Source: Clostridia bacterium
GTDB taxonomy: Bacteria > Bacillota > Clostridia > Oscillospirales > RGIG577
Direction of reading: 5' to 3'
Assembly (NCBI GenBank): GCA_017513095.1
Contig: JAFWDJ010000005.1
Coordinates: 1 to 64,000, forward strand
DNA length: 64,000 nucleotides
Positions 1 through 8,853 of this stretch are shown here, one piece after another. The notes beneath the pieces were generated by a model that made no database searches, was not told the DNA's origin, and saw nothing but the letters and a program-made list of their open reading frames with translations. The position numbers were made by a program, and so were the translations under genes. Within the stretch, counting starts at the first letter, position 1, and every line of letters starts with the position of its first letter.

Positions 1-1
1 A

Positions 2-1852
2 CATTACGGCGGCACCGCGGATGAGTGGAGCGCACTGCTTGAAAATGTGGGCCACTCCAACGACGCGCTCACCGGTGCGGATGTATACTGCTTTGACCCG
101 ACGAGCGTCCCCTGCGCGGTTACGAACGGCAATATCTACTTCAATATGAACACCGGCGAGATCGTCGGCGCGGACAATAGCATAACGGCGGCCGAGATAC
201 CCGCCGAGATAAACGGCACGACTGTTGCGTCGATAGGCGGCGACGTGTTCGGGGAATGCGAGTCTCTTGAGTCGATCTCGCTGCCGTCAAGCATTGAGAG
301 CATTGCAGACGGAGCGTTCAAACCCTGCGAGTCACTTAAATCGATAACCGTTGATCCGGCGAATACGTCTTATGCGTCCGACGAGGACGGAATATTGTTC
401 AATAAAAATATGACTGCGCTTGTCGTATATCCGAGAGCTAAGGATGATTCGTCATACACCGTGCCGGATACCGTTACGTCGATAGGCGCCTACGCGTTCG
501 CGGGCAGCAATAATCTTGACTCGATCACGATCTCTGAGAACGTGGCGTCCATAGGCTATAAGGCGTTCGACGGATGCGGGCCTCTTGCGTCGATATCCGT
601 TGATCCGGAGAATGCGGCGTACTCATCCGAGGACGGAGTATTGTTTGATAAGTTAAAGACCGAGCTTATCAGGTATCCGAATGGTAAGACCGATACGGCG
701 TACACGGTACCGGATACCGTTACGGCGATAGAGGATAGTGCGTTCGAGGGATGCGGGGATATTGAGTCGGTGACCGTTCCCGAAGGCGTTCAGACGATAG
801 GCAACAATGCCTTCGCTGGCTGCGGCGATCTTGTACAGATCTCGCTCCCCGCAAGCCTTACGTCGATAGGCGACGCGGCGTTCAACGGCTGCGAAAGTCT
901 CACGACCGTCAACTACGGCGGCACCCGGACGCAGTGGGACACGCTGTTTGAAAATATAGGCACCGGCAACGACTGCCTGACAGATGCGACTATAATCTAT
1001 ACGAATCCGCCGCCGGAAACCTTGGGTGCCGTAAATCTTACCGCGACGGTCGAAGGCAATGCCATCGTGCTTACGTGGGACGCAGTCGACGGCGCGGACG
1101 TGTACAGGATTTATAAGCAGGCGAACGGCACGGCGTGGTCGGCAGTCGTTAAATCGACCGCAGAGCTTTCGTATACCGATACGGAGGTTACGGCGGGCGT
1201 GAAGTACTACTACACGGCGCGCGCGGCGAAGTCGGGCGAAAACTTCGTAAAGAATCCCGATCAGACGACGGTAACCGCAGCGATGCCCGGCGAGCTTGAA
1301 GCGCTTGGCCCCGTAGAGTTTACGGCGACGGCAAGCGGAAAGACCGTCGTGCTCGAATGGACTGCCGTTACGGGCGCGGATTCGTACCGCATCTACCGCG
1401 AGGCGTCCGGCAGCGTCTGGGAAGTGATCGTAAAGAGTACGGACGGGACCTCGTACATCGACGACACCGTTTCGATGGGCGTGAAGTATTACTACACGAT
1501 GCGCGCGGGCAGGTATAATAAGTTCATCAGGAATGAAAATCAGATGAAGACGAGCGTGACCGTTCCCGTAGACCTTCCGTCGGTGCCGATAAAAACGATT
1601 GCATGGAGCGAAAGCGGCGCAGTGCTTACGTGGGATAAGGCCGACGACGCTGAGAGTTACCGCGTATACCGTAAACCCGACAACGGCACCATCATATGGG
1701 ATATCGTCGAATCCAACATAACCGGGACGACGTACACCGATACAAGTTCACTTGCAAGCGGCACGAAATACTACTACAAAGTCCGCGCCGGAGCTGCAGG
1801 CAAGTACCCGAAGGTTACGGGCGAGACCGCGAAGAGCATCCGGATACCGTAA
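2..1852 (+). CDS. BspA-like LRR and FN3 surface protein (5'-truncated)
   Basis: The frame is open from the left edge, so this is the 3' part of a longer gene; an ATG at 47 is internal because codons before it continue the same repeat pattern (a GGT..W segment like the one near 930). The visible protein has about ten LRR_5/BspA-type repeats with the pattern TVTSIGxxAFxGCxxL in the first 300 residues, then three fibronectin type III domains (about residues 335-425, 430-520 and 525-615 of the visible part), each with a WxxVxGAxxYRIYR-like strand and a YYYxxRA strand. Such proteins are secreted or wall-bound adhesins. The visible C-terminus has no LPXTG motif, SLH domain or membrane anchor, so attachment must come from the missing N-terminal part or be non-covalent. 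Family is clear; ligand is unknown. Confidence 0.85.
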   Translation, partial: HYGGTADEWSALLENVGHSNDALTGADVYCFDPTSVPCAVTNGNIYFNMNTGEIVGADNSITAAEIPAEINGTTVASIGGDVFGECESLESISLPSSIESIADGAFKPCESLKSITVDPANTSYASDEDGILFNKNMTALVVYPRAKDDSSYTVPDTVTSIGAYAFAGSNNLDSITISENVASIGYKAFDGCGPLASISVDPENAAYSSEDGVLFDKLKTELIRYPNGKTDTAYTVPDTVTAIEDSAFEGCGDIESVTVPEGVQTIGNNAFAGCGDLVQISLPASLTSIGDAAFNGCESLTTVNYGGTRTQWDTLFENIGTGNDCLTDATIIYTNPPPETLGAVNLTATVEGNAIVLTWDAVDGADVYRIYKQANGTAWSAVVKSTAELSYTDTEVTAGVKYYYTARAAKSGENFVKNPDQTTVTAAMPGELEALGPVEFTATASGKTVVLEWTAVTGADSYRIYREASGSVWEVIVKSTDGTSYIDDTVSMGVKYYYTMRAGRYNKFIRNENQMKTSVTVPVDLPSVPIKTIAWSESGAVLTWDKADDAESYRVYRKPDNGTIIWDIVESNITGTTYTDTSSLASGTKYYYKVRAGAAGKYPKVTGETAKSIRIP

Positions 1853-1861
1853 AAACACAAT

Positions 1862-1900
1862 AACGGCTGTCTGCCGCAAATGCGGCGGACAGCCGTTTTA
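1862..1900 (+). terminator. Rho-independent terminator between convergent genes
   Basis: A 16-bp stem (10 bp perfect, one T-G wobble, then GCCGC/GCGGC) closes on an AAAT loop at 1878-1881 and is followed by TTTTAAT. It ends the surface-protein gene and probably also stops the convergent MFS gene, though the T run on the minus side is poor. Confidence 0.9.
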
Positions 1901-1912
1901 ATATTGCCCGTA

Positions 1913-3388
1913 TCAGGAGTACTTGCCCTCCGGCAGCGCCGATTTATCGGCGTCGGGCAGGGCGCCCGCGCCTTCGCCTCCGGGAAGCTTCTTTTTGTAT
2001 TTATCGTTGTGAACGAATATTATACACAGAACGAGGCCCGCAATCATAAGGATCATCGAGCTTGAGAACGCCACGTGAAAGCCGTGCATCTGCGCGTCTA
2101 TAGGGCCCTGTGCCATCGCGTTATGAGTTGAGATAGAGTAGACCGTTACGAAAATGGCCGTACCGAGCGAGCCCGCCACCTGCCGCAAAGTATTGTTTAT
2201 CGCGGTGGCGTGGGCAAGCACGGCGTTGTCGAGCGAGTTCATGCCCCACGTTGTAAGCGGCATAAGTATGAACGCTATGCCCACGGCGCGAAGCGAGAAC
2301 ATCGTGCAGATCATCGCGACGTGCGACTCCGGCGTGCAGAATATAAAGAATATCGTGCCGACTATCATGCACGCAAAGCCCGCAATGCCAAGCCCGCGCG
2401 GCCCCTTTTTGTCGAGGATCATGCCGCTTACGGGATTCATGGCGGCCATGACCACGGCGGCCGGTACCTGAATGAGCCCCGACTGCGTGGCGGTGTAGCC
2501 GGATACGTTCTGAAGGAATATCGGTATGAGCACGCCCGCGAACAAAAGCGCGGCAAAAACTATCATCGAAAGTATCGTGCCTATTAGAAACGGCACGCTT
2601 TTAAGCGTCGACACGTCGAGAAACGGCTCCGAAAGCTTTTTCTGCCGGCGGAACATTACGACGACACACACAATGCCGACCACCGTGCAAACGAGCACTA
2701 TCGGATTCGTCCAGCCTAAGTTCGATACCGAGCCGAAGGCGTAGAGTATCGAAAAGAAGCCCACGGTCGATAAAAGCAGCGATAATTTATCGAGCGTCGC
2801 TTTCCTTGGAGTCGTCTGATTCTCAAGAAAGAACAGCGCAAGCACAATATCTATCACGGCAATGGGGATTATTGCGGCGAAAATCGAACGCCAGCCCCAC
2901 ATATCTGTCATCCAGCCCGAAAGCGCAGGCCCGACGATGGGCGCAGCCCCCACTATGAGGCCTATTGTACCCATTGCGCCGCCGCGGCGCTCCTTCGGGA
3001 ACATCCAGAGAATCATCGTTGTTACGAGCGGTATGAGTATGCCCGAGCCCACCGACTGCACCACGCGCCCCGCAATTAACACCCAGAAGGCGGGCGATAT
3101 TGCGGCAAGCGCCGTGCCCGCGGCGAAGCATACCATTGAGATGCAGAAGAGAAGCTTTGTCGAAAAGCACGTTATAAGATAGGCCGTAACGGGCACCATT
3201 ATGCCCATCACGAGAAGATACACCGTGGTAAGCCACTGAGCGTCGGCGGCGGTTATGCCGAACGTCGAAATAATGCTGGGAAGCGCCGGCGTCACGATGG
3301 TGGAGCTGAGCGACGACATGAACGTGCCGATTATTACCACGACGAGCGATATGAACATTTTTCTCGACAGTTTAAAATCCTGCGCCAT
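1913..3388 (-). CDS. DHA2-family (EmrB/QacA-like) MFS drug transporter
   Basis: A 491-residue inner-membrane protein with about 14 hydrophobic segments. It has the DHA2 pattern: an early segment (VVVIIGTFMSSLSSTIVTPA) with many small residues, the GxxxGP-type motif (GAAPIVGPALSGW) in TM5, and a basic MFPKERRG loop between TM4 and TM5 matching MFS motif A. Proteins of this family export toxic compounds in exchange for protons. I place the start at the ATG at 3388 (MAQDF), which has GGGGGTG just upstream; an upstream in-frame ATG at 3415 has no such site. It is transcribed alone from a strong promoter. Substrate cannot be inferred, and there is no adjacent MarR or TetR regulator. Confidence 0.85.
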   Translation of the reverse strand: MAQDFKLSRKMFISLVVVIIGTFMSSLSSTIVTPALPSIISTFGITAADAQWLTTVYLLVMGIMVPVTAYLITCFSTKLLFCISMVCFAAGTALAAISPAFWVLIAGRVVQSVGSGILIPLVTTMILWMFPKERRGGAMGTIGLIVGAAPIVGPALSGWMTDMWGWRSIFAAIIPIAVIDIVLALFFLENQTTPRKATLDKLSLLLSTVGFFSILYAFGSVSNLGWTNPIVLVCTVVGIVCVVVMFRRQKKLSEPFLDVSTLKSVPFLIGTILSMIVFAALLFAGVLIPIFLQNVSGYTATQSGLIQVPAAVVMAAMNPVSGMILDKKGPRGLGIAGFACMIVGTIFFIFCTPESHVAMICTMFSLRAVGIAFILMPLTTWGMNSLDNAVLAHATAINNTLRQVAGSLGTAIFVTVYSISTHNAMAQGPIDAQMHGFHVAFSSSMILMIAGLVLCIIFVHNDKYKKKLPGGEGAGALPDADKSALPEGKYS

Positions 3389-3430
3389 GCGACACCCCCG
3401 AAAGCATAAAAGCATTTTTACTGAATTTTC

Positions 3431-3459
3431 AATATAACATTAAGTACGGAATTTGTCAA
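3431..3459 (-). promoter_or_regulatory. Sigma-A promoter of the MFS transporter gene
   Basis: On the minus strand TTGACA (3459-3454), a 17-bp spacer and TATATT (3436-3431), with TGT directly before the -10 box (extended -10). Transcription would start near 3425, leaving a leader of about 37 nt. Confidence 0.8.
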
Positions 3460-3472
3460 TAATTATAAAATT

Positions 3473-3500
3473 AAAACGCGCTCTTTCGGAGCGCGTTTTT
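3473..3500 (-). terminator. Terminator of the sodium symporter gene
   Basis: The CGCGCTC/GAGCGCG stem, lengthened by A-T pairs, lies just after the stop of the minus-strand symporter gene and is followed on that strand by TTTTAATTTT. Confidence 0.85.
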
Positions 3501-3512
3501 TGATGCAAAGGT

Positions 3513-4931
3513 CTATTTGATGATAAGCCCCAATATGCCGGTGGACTGAAGGAACAGAAGAAACATCATTATCGGAGCGACGTATTTTATCATTACGCGG
3601 TAGAGCGCCTTTCGCGTGAACCTGTGGCCGCTTGATTCCACCTCGTCTATTACCCATTTCGGCCCGATTACCCAGCCGATGAGTATGCACGACAGAAGCG
3701 AGACGAACGGCATCATAAAGCTGTTGCTTATATAGTCCATTATGTCGAGAAGCTGTCCCGTCGAGCCGTTCGGGAGCTTTACCTCAAAGTAGAATATACT
3801 GTATCCCAGCACGACAACGGCGGACGCCGCCATGTATATAATCATAAGCACGAGAGTCGTCTTTTTTCGCGTGGACTTGAAAAGCTCCATGCAGTCCGCG
3901 ACGATCGGCTCGAGCACCGAGATGCACGAGGTCAGCGCGGCGAAAGCCGCCATGATGAAGAATACGCCGCCGAGCACGGGTCCCGCGGGCCCCATCGAGG
4001 CGAACACCTTGGGAAGCGAGACGAACATAAGCGACGGACCCACGCTCATGCCCTCGACGCCCGAGAAAACGTATACCGCGGGGACGAGCATCGCGCCCGC
4101 AAGCAGCGCAACGCCCGTGTCGACGATCTCTATCTGGTTTATCGACTTGTTTAAGTTTACGTCGGGCTTAACGTACGAGCCGTACGTTATCATAATGCCC
4201 ATCGAGACGCTTAAAGAGAAGAAAAGCTGGCTCATCGCGTCAAGCAGCACCTGCATGAATTTGCCGGGCGTAAGCCCCTCGAAGTTTGGGGTAAAGTATA
4301 CCAACAGTCCGCCGAGACCCGTTCTTGTAACTCCCGAGTCGTCGGTATGGCTTATCGTGAACACGAAAACCGTTATGCCCACTATCATAACGAGCAGAAC
4401 GGGCATTATTATCTTCGACACCTTTTCTATGCCGCCCTCGACGCCCTTGTAGACGATAAGCGCCGTTAACGCCATGAAAATAAGCGCGAAGAAAACGGGC
4501 GAGACGGGCGACGTTATAAACGAGACGAAGAAGCCGTCGGCCGCCGCGGCCTCGGCCATGCCCGTAACGTAAACGGTGAAATACTTCGTAATCCAGCCGC
4601 CGATAACGGCGTAGTAAGTCATTATCAAGGCAGGCACAAGAAAGGTGAGTATACCCAGGAACTTCCACTTCGGATTTATGGCGGCGTATGCATGAATGGC
4701 GCTTTTCTTCGTTTTTCGGCCTATCGCTATATCGGAGGTTAAAAGCGTGAAGCCGAACGTGAGCACCAAAACGAGATATACGATTATGAAAAGTCCGCCG
4801 CCGTCCTTTGCGGCAAGGTAGGGGAAACGCCACAGGTTTCCCACGCCCACGGCGCTGCCCGCGGCCGCAAGGACGAAGCCGAGCTGCCCCGAAAAGCCGC
4901 CCGAGCCCTTTGTTTTTTTAGGTTTTTCCAT
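3513..4931 (-). CDS. Neurotransmitter:sodium symporter (NSS/SNF) family transporter
   Basis: 472 residues with 11-12 predicted membrane segments. The N-terminus has the NSS signature around GSAVGVGNLWRFPYLAAKDGG (unwound TM1 that binds sodium and the substrate amine). The family, typified by bacterial LeuT, TnaT and MhsT, imports amino acids with sodium. The start at 4931 has GGGTGA upstream and begins with a short lysine-rich cytosolic stretch (MEKPKKTKGSGG). It is monocistronic, with its own promoter and terminator. The substrate is probably a neutral or aromatic amino acid, but that is only an inference from the family. Confidence 0.9.
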   Translation of the reverse strand: MEKPKKTKGSGGFSGQLGFVLAAAGSAVGVGNLWRFPYLAAKDGGGLFIIVYLVLVLTFGFTLLTSDIAIGRKTKKSAIHAYAAINPKWKFLGILTFLVPALIMTYYAVIGGWITKYFTVYVTGMAEAAAADGFFVSFITSPVSPVFFALIFMALTALIVYKGVEGGIEKVSKIIMPVLLVMIVGITVFVFTISHTDDSGVTRTGLGGLLVYFTPNFEGLTPGKFMQVLLDAMSQLFFSLSVSMGIMITYGSYVKPDVNLNKSINQIEIVDTGVALLAGAMLVPAVYVFSGVEGMSVGPSLMFVSLPKVFASMGPAGPVLGGVFFIMAAFAALTSCISVLEPIVADCMELFKSTRKKTTLVLMIIYMAASAVVVLGYSIFYFEVKLPNGSTGQLLDIMDYISNSFMMPFVSLLSCILIGWVIGPKWVIDEVESSGHRFTRKALYRVMIKYVAPIMMFLLFLQSTGILGLIIK

Positions 4932-4994
4932 TTTAAGTTCACCCGCAAAAAATATTTACCCGAATAAACCGCGTTTTTCGGGCAGGCAATAATT

Positions 4995-5022
4995 ATTATA
5001 CTTTATAAGCGCGAATAGTCAA
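4995..5022 (-). promoter_or_regulatory. Promoter of the sodium symporter gene
   Basis: On the minus strand TTGACT (5022-5017), a 16-bp spacer and a perfect TATAAT (5000-4995). The leader of about 57 nt contains a weak CCCGAA/TTCGGG inverted repeat. Confidence 0.75.
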
Positions 5023-5081
5023 GAGTTAAGAGGAAGCGAAAGCCGCGCCGCAAGCCACGGGCGCTCTAAGACGCCCGAAAA

Positions 5082-5118
5082 CAAAAAACGGCGGAGAGTG
5101 AAAGCTCACTCTCCGCCG
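5082..5118 (-). terminator. Terminator of the beta-helix lipoprotein gene
   Basis: A 13-bp perfect stem (CGGCGGAGAGTGA and its complement, 5089-5118) with a 4-nt loop; on the minus strand it is followed by TTTTTTGTTTT. Confidence 0.9.
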
Positions 5119-5126
5119 CGCCTTAT

Positions 5127-7004
5127 TCACTTTGCTTCGCACGTTGAAACGGCGCTGCCGTTTACCGATAAGGTGTAAGTGCCGCCCGACAGATCCTCGG
5201 ATGCAAATACGACGTGGTTCGCGCGCTTTACCGCGTCGAAGGTGAATACCGTATTGCCGTCCGCGTCGGATATCGAAACTTCGTCGCCCGAGCCCACCTC
5301 CGACGAGAGCGTGAATATTACGCTTTTAACGCTGCTGTCGCTTCCCGGACCCTGCGCCATGCGCGAATTGCCCACGGCCAGAAGCGTGCCGCCCGTCATC
5401 GTAAGGCTCGAGTTTACGTCGCCGTAATCTATCGCGCCGTTAGAGCCGTCCTCGCTTGCGTATACGAGCGTCGTGCCGCCGAGGACGTAAATATTGCCGT
5501 TCGAGTCAATGCCGTCGCCGCCCGATTTTATCGTGATATTGCCGCCGTAAATATATACGGCGTATCCGGCGCCGCCCGACTCCGCCGCGCCCGCGCCGTT
5601 GGGGCTCTCGCCGCCGAAGCCCTCGGGCGGCTGACCGCCCGCGCCGTCGGGCATTTCGCCGCTAAATCCTTCGGGCGGCTCGCCGGGGAATCCCTCGGAC
5701 ATTTCGCCAGTGAATCCTTCGGGGGGCTCGCCGAGGGAGCCTTCGGGCCTCTCGCCGCTAAATCCCTCGGACGGCTCACCGGGGAAGCCTTCGGGTCTCT
5801 CGCCGCTAAATCCCTCGGGGGGCTCACCGGGGAAGCCCTCGGGTCTCTCGCCGTCAAATCCCTCGGGCGGCTCACCGGGGAAGCCTTCGGACATTTCGCC
5901 AGTGAATCCTTCGGGGGGCTCACCGGGGGAGCCTTCGGGCATACCGCCGTCGGCATCGCCGCGGCCGGGACGCGCGCCCTGCTCGAAGCTTACGCTGTCC
6001 GCCGTAAGCATTTCGGCGTCCGTGCCTCCGCTGCCTGCGCTCCGGGCACTTGTACCGCCCGCGGCGTTTATGCCGTCGTCAGAGGCGGTTATGTCGATAT
6101 TGCCCGAGTATACGCATACCGTTTCGCCCTCGAAGCCCTCGAGGCTGCTTTTAACGGTGATGCAAAGGTCGTCGTCGCTGCCGCCCTCGGTCCCAATCGT
6201 AAGAGCACTGTCGGCGTGGAACGCGTCGTCGGCCGCCGTTACCGTAAATTCGCCGCGGGTAACGAAAACGTCCGTGTCGCCGTGAACGGCGTCGGCGCCC
6301 GCGTCTATATCGAACGTGCCGCCGTTTATCGTAAGCGTGCCCGATACGGATATAGCGGAACCGCCGCTCGTAATATTAAAGCTGCCCGAGCCTATCGTAA
6401 GCGTGCCCTCGGCGCAGATGCCGTCGTCCGCGCTTATCACCGTAAGGCTTGCGTCCTCTATCGTAAGGTCGTCGTCCGTCTTTATGCCGTTTTTGTTGCT
6501 GCCGTTTACGGTAAGCGCGCCCGTGCCGTTTATCGTAAGGCTGCCGTCGGCGTTTACGGCCGCTTTCGGCTTGCTCTCGTCGCGGTCAGTGTCGGAGAGC
6601 ATGTTTTCTGTGCCCTCTGCAAGCGTTATCGTCACGTTGGTCGTGCCGCCGCCGGCATTTATCGGCGCGCCCTCGCTGTATGTGAGCGTAAGCCCGTTTA
6701 AAATAAGCGTAACGTCGCCCGCGTCCTTTGATACGATAATGCATCCGTCGGAGCATTCTCCCGTGAAGGCGTATGTGCCGGGGGAGCTTATGATGACGCC
6801 CGTGCCTTTTATACTGTCATCGCCGCCCGCGTCGGCGGTAACGCCCGAGTCCGTGAACGTATATGTCACGTCGGCCGTGACGTCGGGGTTTACGTAATTC
6901 GAAGTGCCCGAGCCGGAGCCGCCTGAGCAGCCCGCGAGCATTGAAAGCATGAATGCTGCCGCGAGTATCAGCGCGGCGATTTTTGCCGTGGTCTTATTTT
7001 TCAT
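5127..7004 (-). CDS. Cthe_2159-like beta-helix carbohydrate-binding lipoprotein with PEGF repeats
   Basis: 625 residues. A signal peptide ends in a lipobox (LAGC, Cys26), so it should be a membrane-anchored lipoprotein. Residues about 40-340 and 485-600 are made of short strands of the type GTLTINGGTFDIDAGADAVHG and DDGINAAGG, the pattern of the Cthe_2159/DUF4353 calcium-binding parallel beta-helix family, known to bind acidic polysaccharide and cellulose. Between them (about 355-475) sits a low-complexity run of seven-residue units of the type GE(P/R/M)PEGF, rich in Glu, Pro, Gly and Phe; it interrupts the helix like a spacer or loop. The start at 7004 has AAAGGAGG at ideal distance. No adjacent hydrolase suggests a role beyond binding; I infer adhesion to plant or mucus glycans. 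Confidence 0.8.
   Translation of the reverse strand: MKNKTTAKIAALILAAAFMLSMLAGCSGGSGSGTSNYVNPDVTADVTYTFTDSGVTADAGGDDSIKGTGVIISSPGTYAFTGECSDGCIIVSKDAGDVTLILNGLTLTYSEGAPINAGGGTTNVTITLAEGTENMLSDTDRDESKPKAAVNADGSLTINGTGALTVNGSNKNGIKTDDDLTIEDASLTVISADDGICAEGTLTIGSGSFNITSGGSAISVSGTLTINGGTFDIDAGADAVHGDTDVFVTRGEFTVTAADDAFHADSALTIGTEGGSDDDLCITVKSSLEGFEGETVCVYSGNIDITASDDGINAAGGTSARSAGSGGTDAEMLTADSVSFEQGARPGRGDADGGMPEGSPGEPPEGFTGEMSEGFPGEPPEGFDGERPEGFPGEPPEGFSGERPEGFPGEPSEGFSGERPEGSLGEPPEGFTGEMSEGFPGEPPEGFSGEMPDGAGGQPPEGFGGESPNGAGAAESGGAGYAVYIYGGNITIKSGGDGIDSNGNIYVLGGTTLVYASEDGSNGAIDYGDVNSSLTMTGGTLLAVGNSRMAQGPGSDSSVKSVIFTLSSEVGSGDEVSISDADGNTVFTFDAVKRANHVVFASEDLSGGTYTLSVNGSAVSTCEAK
5590..5960 (-). repeat. 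21-bp coding tandem repeat (GE-x-PEGF heptads)
   Basis: About 15-16 degenerate 21-bp units inside the beta-helix lipoprotein gene, encoding heptads such as GEPPEGF, GERPEGF and GEMSEGF. Longer near-identical blocks recur (for example the segments near 5700 and near 5890), showing recent expansion by slippage or unequal crossing-over. Confidence 0.9.
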
Positions 7005-7332
7005 TGCCTGTGCCTCCTTTTTTGGATTGTGAGTATATGATAAACGCCGATAATGGTAATTTTGTGAAGAAAGCGTGAAAAAGCTGCGAGTATTTTGAAA
7101 ATAATTCGCGCAGAATCATATTGATTTTTTGACATACGGGGCCGTAATTCGACGCGTAATTTGTAAATTGTGACAACGATTGCACAACATAATGTTTCTT
7201 CTTGAATTTTTTTTGATTACGTGGTACAATACATTGATTATAATAAACTGGTATATTTATATGCTTTTAAGAGGACGCCGCGCGGGGCGAAAAAGCCCCG
7301 TGCAAAGGCGGGCGGCCTCTTCGGAGGAATAT
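7005..7332. other. Divergent intergenic region
   Basis: This AT-rich 328-nt gap separates the lipoprotein gene (minus) from the TagA-like gene (plus). I see one good plus-strand promoter at 7202-7230 and the strong ribosome binding site of the lipoprotein gene, but no convincing minus-strand promoter. A TTGACA at 7129 has no -10 box at a usable distance. No ORF here looks real. Confidence 0.6.
7202..7230 (+). promoter_or_regulatory. Promoter upstream of the tagA-like gene
   Basis: TTGAAT (7202-7207), 17-bp spacer, TACAAT (7225-7230) preceded by TGG, i.e. an extended -10. A perfect TATAAT at 7239 has no matching -35 at normal spacing and may be a second weak start. Confidence 0.65.
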
Positions 7333-8058
7333 ATGGAAAAAATAGATGTTCTGGGCGTCAAATTCGATAACGTTACGATGGACGAGGCGATAATGGAGGT
7401 CTTGCGGCTCCTTAAAAACAACGAGACCGACATGGTCGTCACGCCCAATCCCGAGATAGTGCAGCTTTGCTATGAAAACCCCGAGGTAATGGGGGTAATG
7501 AACCGCGCTTCGCTTACCGTGGCCGACGGCATAGGCGTAATTTACGCGGCCAAAATGCTTGGCACGCCCTTAAAGGGGCGCGTACCGGGCTTTGATTTGG
7601 CGTCCAATCTTTTAAGATATATCGAAACGGGCGAATACCGTCTCTTTCTTCTCGGTGCGGCTCCCGGCATAGCCGAAAGGGCTGCAGAGAATATAAAGGC
7701 GAAGTATCCGCGCATAGACATATGCGGAACGAACGACGGATACTTTTCCGACGAGGAGCGCATCGTAAACAAGATAAACGAATCGGGCGCGGACATCTGC
7801 TTCGTATGCCTCGGCGCTCCCAAGCAGGAGATTTTCATGGACCGCCATATAAACGATACGTGCGCCAAAGTGATGATAGGCCTTGGCGGAAGCCTTGACG
7901 TGTTCGCGGGCAACGTAAAGCGCGCGCCCGCGTGGATGTCGCGCATGGGCCTTGAATGGCTCTACCGACTTGTGACGAATCCCAAGAGAATGCGCCGCAT
8001 GATGAAGATACCCGTATTTTTGCGAAACGTATCAAAGTCGAAAAAGACAAAGAGCTAA
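7333..8058 (+). CDS. WecG/TagA/CpsF family glycosyltransferase
   Basis: 241 residues, the usual size of this GT26 family. Visible signatures are TPNPEIVQ near residue 38, VADGIGV near 63 and CLGAPKQE near 158. TagA-type enzymes add N-acetylmannosamine to undecaprenyl-PP-GlcNAc at the inner face of the membrane, starting wall teichoic acid or related glycan synthesis. I chose the ATG at 7333 because GGAGG lies 5 nt upstream and it gives the family length; the longer open frame upstream (from 7180) crosses the promoter and encodes unrelated hydrophobic residues. No other teichoic acid genes are nearby, so the exact glycan is unknown. Confidence 0.85.
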   Translation: MEKIDVLGVKFDNVTMDEAIMEVLRLLKNNETDMVVTPNPEIVQLCYENPEVMGVMNRASLTVADGIGVIYAAKMLGTPLKGRVPGFDLASNLLRYIETGEYRLFLLGAAPGIAERAAENIKAKYPRIDICGTNDGYFSDEERIVNKINESGADICFVCLGAPKQEIFMDRHINDTCAKVMIGLGGSLDVFAGNVKRAPAWMSRMGLEWLYRLVTNPKRMRRMMKIPVFLRNVSKSKKTKS

Positions 8059-8087
8059 AAAGAGCTATGAAAGCGAGGTCGTGAAAA

Positions 8088-8852
8088 ATGGAGCATAAGG
8101 TAACTTTGCTTGCGTATACGCCCGAGCCGCAGAGGATTATTGCGGGGGCGGCCAGGCTGTGCTATTCAAAGAGCGGCGGCGAGGAGCTCATTGAACGCAT
8201 CGACGACGAGAGCGCGGCCGAATTTATAGATATGCTGTCCGATCTGGGGCATCAAAGCCCCATAGAGCACGCCTCGTTTACTTTTCTTATCGAGGGCGTG
8301 TCGCGCAGTCTGCTTGCGCAGATAACGCGCCACCGTATCGCGTCGTTTTCCGTAAGGTCGCAGCGCTACGTTAAAGAGGGACAGTTCGAATACGTAGTGC
8401 CGCCCGAAATTGCCTCCGAGCCGGAGGCTCTCACGATATTTACAAAGTCGATGGAGGACGCGCAGAAAAGCTACAACGCGCTTTCGGATATCCTTGAAAA
8501 AAAGCATTTCGAGACGTTCATCGCGCAGGGTAAGCCCGAGCGCGAGGCGCGCCGCGCCGCGTCGAAAAAGGCCATCGAGGACGCGCGCTTCGTTCTTCCG
8601 AATTCGTGCGAGACGAAGATGATTGTAACGATGAACGCGCGCAGCCTTCACAACTTCTTCAGGCTTCGCTGCTGCAGCCGCGCACAGTGGGAGATACGCG
8701 CCGTGGCCGTGGACATGCTTAAAGAGGTAAAGCGCGTGACACCGACGCTTTTTAAGAACGCCGGCCCCGGATGCGTCTCGGGCGCGTGCAGCGAGGGCAA
8801 AATGACGTGCGGACGCGCCGCAGAGATGCGGGCGTTTTACAGAGGGCTTTAA
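8088..8852 (+). CDS. thyX: FAD-dependent thymidylate synthase ThyX
   Basis: 254 residues. It has the defining ThyX motif RHRxxSxxxxSxR (residues 81-93), and the C-terminal part has the HNFFRLR segment. ThyX makes dTMP from dUMP using methylene-tetrahydrofolate and a reduced flavin (NADPH as electron source), independently of the ThyA type. It is followed after one base by the thymidylate kinase gene, so synthesis of dTMP and its phosphorylation are coupled in one transcript. The C-terminal segment is cysteine-rich (PGCVSGACSEGKMTCGR), seen also in other clostridial ThyX. Confidence 0.95.
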   Translation: MEHKVTLLAYTPEPQRIIAGAARLCYSKSGGEELIERIDDESAAEFIDMLSDLGHQSPIEHASFTFLIEGVSRSLLAQITRHRIASFSVRSQRYVKEGQFEYVVPPEIASEPEALTIFTKSMEDAQKSYNALSDILEKKHFETFIAQGKPEREARRAASKKAIEDARFVLPNSCETKMIVTMNARSLHNFFRLRCCSRAQWEIRAVAVDMLKEVKRVTPTLFKNAGPGCVSGACSEGKMTCGRAAEMRAFYRGL

Positions 8853-8853
8853 T

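Noticed and set aside
5214-6701. A 495-codon open frame on the plus strand opposite the beta-helix lipoprotein gene
   Set aside because: It is the complement of a strongly biased, repeat-rich gene with signal peptide and ribosome site. The frame is Arg/Ala-rich without a plausible domain, and it has no ribosome site.
7180-7332. Longer 5' end of the TagA-like gene
   Set aside because: The extension includes the promoter and gives hydrophobic residues unlike the family; GGAGG at 7323 marks the ATG at 7333.
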